Shown here in pieces: positions 57,602 to 64,000 of a stretch of 64,000 nucleotides of DNA (positions are counted from its first letter, which is position 1; each line of letters opens with the position of its first letter). The DNA lies in NCBI RefSeq assembly GCF_009380165.1, contig NZ_WHUF01000009.1, positions 62,001 to 126,000 of the forward strand, in the 5' to 3' direction. The translations under genes and the position numbers were made by a program. The notes under the pieces were generated by a model. The model was not told the origin of the DNA and did not search any database. It saw only the letters and a list, made by a program, of their open reading frames with translations. The stretch is from Rugamonas rivuli. Its GTDB lineage: Bacteria; Pseudomonadota; Gammaproteobacteria; Burkholderiales; Burkholderiaceae_D.

Positions 57602-58708
57602 TCAAATGCGCATCGGCATGACGACGTACTTGAAGTCGGCATTGTCCGGGATCGAGATCAGCGCGGACGAGTTCGAATCGCCCAGCGCGACGTTGACCTG
57701 GTCGCACTTCAGGTTGTTCAACACGTCGAGCAGGTAGGTGACGTTGAAGCCGATATCGACGCTGTCGCCGCCGTAGTCGATTTCCAGTTCTTCGACCGCT
57801 TCTTCCTGGTCCGCATTGGTCGAGCTGATCTTCATGCTGCCCGGGGTGATGATGCAGCGTACGCCCTTGAACTTATCGCTGGTCATGATGGCGGCGCGTT
57901 GCAGCGAACGCAGCAGCTCATCGCGGCCGATCGTGAATTCGTTCTTGTAGCCTTTCGGGATCACGCGCGTGTAGTCGGGGAACTTGCCTTCGACCAGCTT
58001 CGAGATCAGCTCGATGTCGGCGAAGGTCAGCTTGACCTGGTTGGCGGCGATGTCCAGCTGTACGGTCTCGTCGTTCTCTTCCAGCAGGCGCTGCAGTTCG
58101 ATGATGGTCTTGCGCGGGATGATCACTTCCTGGCGTTCGAACGATTGCTCGGTCTCCACCTGGCAGAACGCCAGGCGGTGGCCGTCGGTGGCCACGGCGA
58201 TCACGTTCTTGCCGTCCAGGACCAGCAGCAGGCCGTTCAGGTAGTAGCGGATGTCCTGCTGGGCCATCGAGAAGTGCACCATGTTGAACAGGTGCTTGAG
58301 CGTCTTCTGCGGCAGCGTGACGGACGCGCTGTAGCTGTCGGCCTGTTGCACGGTCGGGAATTCCTCGGCGGCCAAGGTCTGCAGGGCGAAGCGCGATTTG
58401 CCGGTCTGCACCGTCAGGCGCTTGTTCAGCAGCGTCATCGTCACGTCGCCCGATTCAGGCAGCGCGCGCAGGATGTCGAGCAGCTTGCGCGCGGCCACGG
58501 TGGTGCCGGTCACTTCGCTGCCGGAACCGATCTCGGCGTTGGTGGTGATCTGGACTTCCGTGTCGGTCGACAGGAAGGATACGCTCTCGCCCTCTTTGCG
58601 GATGAGGATATTGGCCAGAATCGGCATAGTGTGCCGACGCTCGACAATACCGCTCACGATCTGCAGTGGCCGGAGAAGGGTATCTCGGGTGGTTTTGACC
58701 AATTGCAT
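57602..58708 (-). CDS. dnaN: DNA polymerase III sliding clamp (beta subunit)
   Basis: 368 residues, the standard length. The clamp ring dimer encircles DNA and tethers polymerases. The three repeated clamp domains are visible (MQLVKTTRDTLLRPLQIVSG, VHFSMAQQDIRYYLNGLLLV, IPKGYKNEFTIGRDELLRSLQRAAI) and the C-terminus is VVMPMRI. It lies 105 bp downstream of dnaA on the same strand and 53 bp before gyrB. Confidence 0.98.
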   Translation of the reverse strand: MQLVKTTRDTLLRPLQIVSGIVERRHTMPILANILIRKEGESVSFLSTDTEVQITTNAEIGSGSEVTGTTVAARKLLDILRALPESGDVTMTLLNKRLTVQTGKSRFALQTLAAEEFPTVQQADSYSASVTLPQKTLKHLFNMVHFSMAQQDIRYYLNGLLLVLDGKNVIAVATDGHRLAFCQVETEQSFERQEVIIPRKTIIELQRLLEENDETVQLDIAANQVKLTFADIELISKLVEGKFPDYTRVIPKGYKNEFTIGRDELLRSLQRAAIMTSDKFKGVRCIITPGSMKISSTNADQEEAVEELEIDYGGDSVDIGFNVTYLLDVLNNLKCDQVNVALGDSNSSALISIPDNADFKYVVMPMRI

Positions 58709-58813
58709 AGATTATCCTCAATAGTAAAGATTAAACGATATTTTTATAACAAAGTTGCCTTGTGAGCAGACGTGCTTTTTTGCCTAGATCATAAAGCCAA
58801 ACCTACAGTCCGG

Positions 58814-60211
58814 CTAGCCTTTCAGCGTTTGTTCCAGCACGTGCAGCTCGTGGTTGCATTCCGGGTTCTTGGTGCGGTCCAGCGCGATCTTGCGCACGGC
58901 GTGCAGCACGGTCGTGTGATCGCGGCCGCCGAACAGTTCGCCGATCTCCGGCAAGCTCTTTTGCGTCAACTCCTTGGCCAGGTACATCGCGATCTGGCGT
59001 GGCCGCGCGATGTTGGCCGGGCGACGCTTGGAGTACATGTCGGCCACCTTGATGTTGAAGAAGTCCGCCACCGTCTTCTGGATGTTTTCCACCGAGATCT
59101 GGCGGTTCTGCACCGACAGCAAATCCTTCAGCGCCTCTTTCACGATATCAATCGTGATGTCCTTGCCGTGGAAGCGCGAGTACGCCAGGATCTTGCGCAG
59201 CGCGCCTTCCAGCTCGCGCACGTTGGAGCGCAGGTGCTTGGCCACGAAGAAGGCGACGTCATCCGAGAACGTGACCCCTTCCTGCTTGGCTTTCTTCAGC
59301 AGAATCGCCACGCGCATTTCCAGCTCCGGCGGCTCGATCGCCACCGTCAGGCCGGAATCGAAACGCGAGATCAGGCGGTCATCCATGCCGGTGATTTCCT
59401 TCGGATAGGTATCCGAAGTGATGATGATCTGTTTCTTCGCCGCGATCAGCGCCTCGAACGCGTAGAAGAACTCTTCCTGCGTACGGCTCTTGCCGCCGAA
59501 GAATTGAATATCATCGATCAGCAGCATGTCGAGCGAATGATAGTAGTGCTTGAAATCGTCGAAGCCCTTGCGCTGGTAAGCCGTCACCACGTCGCGCACG
59601 TACTGCTCGGCGTGGATGTAGCGGATCTTGGCGCCCGGCTGGTCGGCCATCACCTGGTTGCCGATCGCGTGGATCAAGTGGGTCTTACCCAGGCCGACGC
59701 CGCCGTAGAAGAACAGCGGGTTGTACGATACGCCCGGGTTGTTGGCGACTTGAATCGCGGCGGCGCGCGCCAGCTGGTTGGCCTTACCGGTGACGAAGCT
59801 GTCGAAGGTCAGGTCGGTGTTGATGCGGCTCTGTTCGCGGCGCGGCGCGGCCGAAGCCGGCAGTTCCGGCACCGACGGCACCGGGTCGGAGTTGCGTGCG
59901 TGGCCGTTCGGGTTGCCGTCGTTGTAGTCGGGCGCGGGCACCACGGTGGCGGCCTTCTTCGGCAGCGCCAGGCGCGGATCGAGCACGAACTGCACCTCGG
60001 TCGGCGCTTCCCAGTACTGGCAGGCCAGCGCCGTGATGCGGCTGGCGAACTGGGACTTGACCCAGTCCAGCTTGAACCGGTTTGGCGCGGCCACACGCAA
60101 CTTGCCCGCCTCGTAATCGAGGGGGATGAGCGGTTTTATCCACGCGCTGAATTGTTGCGGCGTCAGCTCCAGCTCCAGCTGGGCGGAGCAGGTCTGCCAG
60201 AAATTTTCCAT
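58814..60211 (-). CDS. dnaA: Chromosomal replication initiator DnaA
   Basis: 465 residues. Domain I ([20 protein letters not shown]), a Pro/Asn-rich linker (~residues 85-130), AAA+ domain III with Walker [18 protein letters not shown] and Walker [20 protein letters not shown], and domain IV with the DnaA-box signature [16 protein letters not shown]. It binds DnaA boxes at oriC to open the duplex. Transcription runs away from the rpmH operon, with the presumed origin between them. The protein is typical for betaproteobacteria. Confidence 0.98.
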   Translation of the reverse strand: MENFWQTCSAQLELELTPQQFSAWIKPLIPLDYEAGKLRVAAPNRFKLDWVKSQFASRITALACQYWEAPTEVQFVLDPRLALPKKAATVVPAPDYNDGNPNGHARNSDPVPSVPELPASAAPRREQSRINTDLTFDSFVTGKANQLARAAAIQVANNPGVSYNPLFFYGGVGLGKTHLIHAIGNQVMADQPGAKIRYIHAEQYVRDVVTAYQRKGFDDFKHYYHSLDMLLIDDIQFFGGKSRTQEEFFYAFEALIAAKKQIIITSDTYPKEITGMDDRLISRFDSGLTVAIEPPELEMRVAILLKKAKQEGVTFSDDVAFFVAKHLRSNVRELEGALRKILAYSRFHGKDITIDIVKEALKDLLSVQNRQISVENIQKTVADFFNIKVADMYSKRRPANIARPRQIAMYLAKELTQKSLPEIGELFGGRDHTTVLHAVRKIALDRTKNPECNHELHVLEQTLKG

Positions 60212-60302
60212 GAATCTTTATCTATTCTTTACTGCTGATGAGGGTGTCGGCGACCTTGGGTGCGCCACACGTAACGCGCTATTCTACTCTCGACCGCCAA
60301 AG

Positions 60303-60311
60303 TTATCCACA
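60303..60311 (+). promoter_or_regulatory. DnaA box
   Basis: TTATCCACA, the exact consensus high-affinity DnaA box, 92 bp upstream of dnaA; may also mediate dnaA autoregulation. Confidence 0.85.
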
Positions 60312-60373
60312 GGCACGACGCTTATTTTCGTACTTTTGCCAGCCCCCGGATGGCGGCCAGAGACCATCAGTTG

Positions 60374-60402
60374 TTGACAAGCGGGACCGAAATGCTGATA
60401 AT
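60374..60402 (+). promoter_or_regulatory. Sigma-70 promoter of the rpmH operon
   Basis: TTGACA (60374-60379), 17-bp spacer, GATAAT (60397-60402), a near-consensus housekeeping promoter about 195 bp upstream of rpmH. This fits the high expression needed for a ribosomal protein. Confidence 0.85.
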
Positions 60403-60429
60403 TCAGGGTTCCCCGCCCGTATTCCTAGT

Positions 60430-60438
60430 TTATTCACA
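60430..60438 (+). promoter_or_regulatory. Second DnaA box candidate
   Basis: TTATTCACA fits the relaxed DnaA box TTATNCACA, between the rpmH promoter and rpmH. Confidence 0.5.
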
Positions 60439-60597
60439 TGAACGTCAATATGGAGTAAGCGTGGATTTAGCGGGCGATGAGATGGACCCAGCTTGTGCCG
60501 GCAACGGTGGCATAGGTGCGCGAAGTGTCATTGGCACCAAAAACTGACGGGGCCACAACCCGATTTTGCATTTTTTTCTGCTTTTAGCGAGACCAAC

Positions 60598-60732
60598 ATG
60601 AAACGTACTTACCAACCTTCCGTTGTACGCCGTAAGCGTACCCACGGCTTCCGCGCACGTATGGCTACCCGTGGTGGCCGTCAAGTGCTCAACGCACGTC
60701 GCGCCAAAGGCCGCAAGCGTCTGGCTGTATAA
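60598..60732 (+). CDS. rpmH: 50S ribosomal protein L34
   Basis: 44 residues, [20 protein letters not shown] ... [11 protein letters not shown], the full and highly conserved basic L34 protein of the large ribosomal subunit. It is the first gene of the rpmH-rnpA-yidD-yidC set. The strong promoter at 60374 serves it. Confidence 0.98.
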   Translation: MKRTYQPSVVRRKRTHGFRARMATRGGRQVLNARRAKGRKRLAV

Positions 60733-60741
60733 GCCAACTGC

Positions 60742-61209
60742 TTGTTAGCTGATCGCGTGGAAAGCTGTATTTCAAGCGGCTCGACAGGCGAAGGTTCACA
60801 CGACTTCGCGCGCGTTCGGCGTATCGTTAAAACGGATGAATTTTCATCCGTTTTTCGTTTGCGCCCTACCCAAAAAAGCGCGCACTTCGTGCTCTACACC
60901 CGTCTGAATGAATTGCCGCATGCGCGGCTGGGCGTCGTTGTGGCGAAGCGGTTCGCGCCGCGCGCCGTCACGCGCAACACGATCAAGCGCGTTACCCGCG
61001 AACTGTTCCGCCAGACCAGCCTGCCGGCGATCGATTGCCTGATCCGCCTGGCCAAGCCGGTCAACAGCAAGGACGGGCCTGCCACCACTGCGAAGCTGAA
61101 AGCGGCTTTGCGGGTGGAATTGGCACGTCTGTTCGCCCAGGCCAAGACAGCCAAGCCGCCCAAACCGGCCTTGCCTTCGGCGCCGCCGCCTCCACCTGAG
61201 GCATCATGA
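60742..61209 (+). CDS. rnpA: Ribonuclease P protein component
   Basis: 155 residues if TTG 60742 is used; GTG 60757 (five codons later) is an alternative, and neither has a clear ribosome binding site, as is common for rnpA just after rpmH. The protein binds RNase P RNA and helps it mature tRNA 5' ends. Family signatures are [48 protein letters not shown] (the basic RNR region, shown as RNTIKR) and a Lys/Pro-rich tail. It overlaps yidD by 4 bp. Confidence 0.95.
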   Translation: MLADRVESCISSGSTGEGSHDFARVRRIVKTDEFSSVFRLRPTQKSAHFVLYTRLNELPHARLGVVVAKRFAPRAVTRNTIKRVTRELFRQTSLPAIDCLIRLAKPVNSKDGPATTAKLKAALRVELARLFAQAKTAKPPKPALPSAPPPPPEAS

Positions 61210-61469
61210 AAAAACTGCTACGCTTCCTGCTGCGCTTTTACCAGCTGGCCATCAGCCCGCTGATGGCGCCGAGTTGCCGGTTTCATCCGAGCTGCTCGAA
61301 CTATGCGCTGGAAGCGTTGCAGGTGCATGGCGCCGCCAAGGGCAGCCTGCTGGCGGCCAAACGCATTTGCCGCTGCCATCCGTGGAATCCGGGCGGGCAT
61401 GATCCCGTTCCCCCGGCGGACGGCAAAACGAATTCTTCTACGACCGCTTGCGGTTGCAACCACTCCTGA
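61206..61469 (+). CDS. yidD: Membrane protein insertion efficiency factor YidD
   Basis: 87 residues, [20 protein letters not shown], then [17 protein letters not shown] and [18 protein letters not shown], the invariant Cys-rich YidD pattern. It assists YidC-dependent insertion of inner membrane proteins. The ATG overlaps the rnpA stop (ATGA). Confidence 0.97.
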   Translation: MKKLLRFLLRFYQLAISPLMAPSCRFHPSCSNYALEALQVHGAAKGSLLAAKRICRCHPWNPGGHDPVPPADGKTNSSTTACGCNHS

Positions 61470-61480
61470 CAAATAGCCTA

Positions 61481-63178
61481 ATGGATATCAATAAACGTAC
61501 CATCCTGTGGATCGTGTTTGCCGTGTCGCTGGTAGTTCTTTGGAACAACTGGATGGTCTCGACAGGCAAGCCTTCCATGTTTGCTCCAGCGCCGGCTCAA
61601 ACCGCCAAGGCCCCGGAAGCGAAGAAATCCGAACTGCCGGCCGCCTCCGCGACCGCGGCAGCTGGCGCCGCCGCACTGCCTGGCGCCCCCGCCGCGGCCG
61701 AGCCGTTCAAGAGTGAGCGCATCACCGTCACCACCGATCTGTTCCGTGTCGATGTCGACACCCTGGGCGGTACCATCAAGCGCCTGGAACTGCTGAAGTT
61801 CAAGGATGGCGTGGACGCCACCAAGAACCAGGTGCTGTTCGACGTCGATGCCGGCACCGGCAAGACCTATCTGGCCCAAACCGGCCTGATCGGCGCCGCC
61901 GGCCTGCCGAACCACCAGACCGGCTTCGTCGCCAAGCCTGGCCCGCGCATGCTCAACGACGCCAACCAGGTGCAACTGGTGCTGGAAGCGGAATCGGCCG
62001 GCGTCAAGCTGACCAAGACCTTCACCTTCAAGCGCGGCGACTACACGATCGACGTGCGCCACGACATCAGCAACGTCGGCACCGCGCCGGTCAAGCCTGA
62101 GCTGTACCTGCAGCTGGTCCACGACGGCAACAAGCCGGCCGGCGACTCCTACTTCAACAGCAGCTACACCGGCCCGACGCTGTACACCGCCGAAGACCAC
62201 TACAAGAAGCTGAAGTTCGAAACGCTGGAAAAAGAAGCAGTCGAAGCCGCCAAGACCGGCAAGGACGCCGTGCAGGATCACCCGACCAAGGCCGACAACG
62301 GCTGGTTCGCGATCTCGCAGCACTTCTTCGTCTCCGCCTTCGTCCCGCAGGACAAGCTGGCCCGCACCATCTTCACCAAGAAAGTGACGACCAACCAGTA
62401 CGCGATCGGCACCATCCAGCAACTGGGCACGCTGGCGCCTGGCGCCACCGTGACCAACGAAGCCAAGCTGTACTCCGGCCCGCAGGAATCGAAGCTGCTG
62501 GAAAAAGTCACCCCTGGCCTGGACCTGGTCAAGGACTACGGCTGGCTGACCATCATCGCCAAGCCTATCTTCTGGGTCATGGACCACATCCACCAGGTGC
62601 TGGGCAACTGGGGCTGGACCATCATCGCCTTCACCATCCTGATCAAGCTGGCGTTCTTCCCGCTGTCGGCTGCCGGTTATCGCAGCATGGCCAAGGTCAA
62701 GCTGGTCACGCCCAAGATGCAGGCGATCCGCGAGCGCTACAAAGGCGACCCGGCCAAGATGAACCAGGCCACCATGGAGCTGTACAAAACCGAGAAGATC
62801 AACCCGCTGGGCGGCTGCCTGCCTATCCTGGTGCAGATGCCGGTCTTCATCGCCCTGTACTGGGTGCTGCAAGCGTCGGTGGAAATCCGCGGCGCACCGT
62901 GGATCGGCTGGATCACCAACCTGGCCGCGCCGGATCCTTGGTACATCCTGCCAGTGCTGTATGCGATCTCGATGTACATCACCACCAAGCTGAACCCGGC
63001 GCCTGCCGATCCGATGCAAGCGAAGATGATGCTGTTCATGCCGCTGGCGTTCTCGGTCATGTTCTTCTTCTTCCCGTCCGGCCTGGTGCTGTACTGGGTC
63101 GTGAACAACGTGCTGTCGATCGGTCAGCAGTACGTGATCTCCAAGAAGTTCGCCGCGCCTGAAGCCGCGAAGTCCTGA
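61481..63178 (+). CDS. yidC: Membrane protein insertase YidC
   Basis: 565 residues from ATG 61481 ([21 protein letters not shown]); an upstream in-frame start (61448) would overlap yidD and lacks support. YidC inserts inner-membrane proteins with or without SecYEG. It has an N-terminal signal anchor, a large periplasmic domain (residues ~60-350), and the conserved five-helix core ([34 protein letters not shown] cytoplasmic loop at [55 protein letters not shown]). An intrinsic terminator follows. Confidence 0.98.
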   Translation: MDINKRTILWIVFAVSLVVLWNNWMVSTGKPSMFAPAPAQTAKAPEAKKSELPAASATAAAGAAALPGAPAAAEPFKSERITVTTDLFRVDVDTLGGTIKRLELLKFKDGVDATKNQVLFDVDAGTGKTYLAQTGLIGAAGLPNHQTGFVAKPGPRMLNDANQVQLVLEAESAGVKLTKTFTFKRGDYTIDVRHDISNVGTAPVKPELYLQLVHDGNKPAGDSYFNSSYTGPTLYTAEDHYKKLKFETLEKEAVEAAKTGKDAVQDHPTKADNGWFAISQHFFVSAFVPQDKLARTIFTKKVTTNQYAIGTIQQLGTLAPGATVTNEAKLYSGPQESKLLEKVTPGLDLVKDYGWLTIIAKPIFWVMDHIHQVLGNWGWTIIAFTILIKLAFFPLSAAGYRSMAKVKLVTPKMQAIRERYKGDPAKMNQATMELYKTEKINPLGGCLPILVQMPVFIALYWVLQASVEIRGAPWIGWITNLAAPDPWYILPVLYAISMYITTKLNPAPADPMQAKMMLFMPLAFSVMFFFFPSGLVLYWVVNNVLSIGQQYVISKKFAAPEAAKS

Positions 63179-63201
63179 TCTCCGGATAAATGCTGTTGCA
63201 G

Positions 63202-63232
63202 AAAAGCCCGTGTTAATCGCGGGCTTTTTTTT
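63202..63232 (+). terminator. Intrinsic terminator after yidC
   Basis: AAAAGCCCG (63202-63210), 9-nt loop, CGGGCTTTT (63220-63228), T run to 63232. It ends the rpmH-yidC transcript just before mnmE. Confidence 0.9.
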
Positions 63233-63248
63233 ACTTTACAATTCCCCT

Positions 63249-64000
63249 ATGAATATCGACTCTTCCCCCATCGCCGCCATCGCCACCGCACCAGGGCGCG
63301 GCGGCATCGGCGTGGTACGCGCCTCCGGCAAGAACCTCAAACCGCTGATCGCCGCGCTGTTCGGCGCCACCGCATTGCAGCCACGCCACGCCACCTACAT
63401 CCCGTTCAAGCAGGCCGACGGCGCCCTGATCGACCAGGGCATCGCCATCTGGTTCAAGGGCCCGCACTCGTACACCGGGGAAGACGTGCTGGAACTGCAG
63501 GGCCACGGCGGCCCCATCGTGCTGCAACTGCTGCTGGCGCGCGTGCTGGAAGCGGGCGCCGAAACGGGCTTGCGCCTGGCCGAGCCGGGCGAGTTCACCC
63601 GCCGCGCCTACCTCAACGACAAGCTCGACCTCGCGCAGGCCGAAGCCGTGGCGGATTTGATCGATGCTTCGACCGAAGCGGCGGCCAAGTCGGCGTCGCA
63701 ATCGCTGTCAGGCGCGTTCTCGAAGACGGTCAACGCGCTGGTGGACGGCGTGACCGGCCTGCGCATGCTGGTCGAAGCCACGCTGGATTTCCCGGAAGAG
63801 GAAATCGACTTCCTGGAAAAATCCGATGCGCGCGGCCAGCTGGCCGGCATCGTCCAAGCGTTGGAGCAGGTGTTCAAGCAAGCCTCGCAAGGCGCGCTGC
63901 TGCGCGAAGGCTTGAACGTGGTGCTGGTCGGCCAGCCCAACGTCGGCAAGTCCTCGCTGCTGAACGCGCTGGCGGGCACGGACGTGGCCATCGTCACGCC
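63249..64000 (+). CDS. mnmE: tRNA modification GTPase MnmE (3' end outside window)
   Basis: The frame is open from ATG 63249 to the window edge (about 250 residues of a usual ~450). MnmE with MnmG makes 5-carboxymethylaminomethyl-uridine-type modifications at wobble U34 of tRNAs. Visible are the N-terminal folate-binding domain ([55 protein letters not shown]), and the G1 loop of the GTPase domain [20 protein letters not shown]. Confidence 0.97.
   Translation, partial: MNIDSSPIAAIATAPGRGGIGVVRASGKNLKPLIAALFGATALQPRHATYIPFKQADGALIDQGIAIWFKGPHSYTGEDVLELQGHGGPIVLQLLLARVLEAGAETGLRLAEPGEFTRRAYLNDKLDLAQAEAVADLIDASTEAAAKSASQSLSGAFSKTVNALVDGVTGLRMLVEATLDFPEEEIDFLEKSDARGQLAGIVQALEQVFKQASQGALLREGLNVVLVGQPNVGKSSLLNALAGTDVAIVT

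Larger units (their letters stand above)
60212..60597. other. Putative replication origin (oriC) between dnaA and rpmH
   Basis: 386 bp without a gene. It contains a consensus DnaA box (60303-60311), a second, weaker one (60430-60438), an AT-rich stretch next to dnaA (60212-60240) and the rpmH promoter. The position between dnaA and rpmH is the usual origin site in many proteobacteria, but only two recognisable boxes were found, fewer than in well-studied origins. Confidence 0.65.

Overview
The window looks like chromosomal DNA from the replication-origin region of a high-GC betaproteobacterium, most likely an Oxalobacteraceae member (Duganella/Massilia/Janthinobacterium-like). This rests on the gene order dnaA-dnaN-gyrB on one side and rpmH-rnpA-yidD-yidC-mnmE on the other side of a putative oriC (60212-60597), on the GC-rich codon usage, and on the protein families present. 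The genus is inference; no rRNA or tRNA gene was seen.

Left region (1-12225, minus strand): a partial GT41 (O-GlcNAc-transferase-like) glycosyltransferase with the beginning of a second glycosyltransferase domain lies directly downstream of a 3,300-residue protein. About 3,020 residues of that protein are one array of roughly 378 octapeptides of the form [ST][ST]xQ[ILV]xAL, followed by an EF-hand-like calcium-binding C-terminus. The octapeptides are organised in a higher-order pattern that alternates blocks of 7 and 10 units (17 units = 136 residues = 408 bp). This pair is the most unusual content of the window.

12.4-37.4 kb is mostly ordinary chromosomal genes: nudC, folE, a thioredoxin-fold protein, an M28 peptidase, two LysR regulators each divergent from an oxidoreductase, two chemotaxis receptors, a lipoprotein, ompW facing a bufferin-type RiPP operon (bufABC) across an FNR/Anr-like box, a solute-binding protein plus DUF2252 pair, a second large calcium-type secreted protein (seven PPC-like domains, Ig-like domain, DUF4214), a flotillin-like SPFH protein, a stress-type protein and a HEPN/MNT toxin-antitoxin pair.

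37.6-46.1 kb is a type VI secretion satellite: tssF, tssG, vgrG, a Tle-type lipase effector, its Tli4-like immunity protein and a PAAR tip protein. Base composition drops partway through vgrG and stays low to about 54.9 kb. That AT-richer stretch also carries a six-gene, mostly overlapping restriction/defence operon (C5 cytosine methylase, MORC/MutL-like ATPase with an extra N-terminal domain, Z1 helicase-like ATPase, DUF4420 nuclease, Vsr nickase, and a small uncharacterised nuclease-like protein) and an orphan KTSC-domain gene.

55.0-64.0 kb is the conserved origin region. gyrB, dnaN and dnaA read leftward; rpmH, rnpA, yidD, yidC and the start of mnmE read rightward. A near-consensus promoter precedes rpmH, and good intrinsic terminators follow gyrB and yidC.
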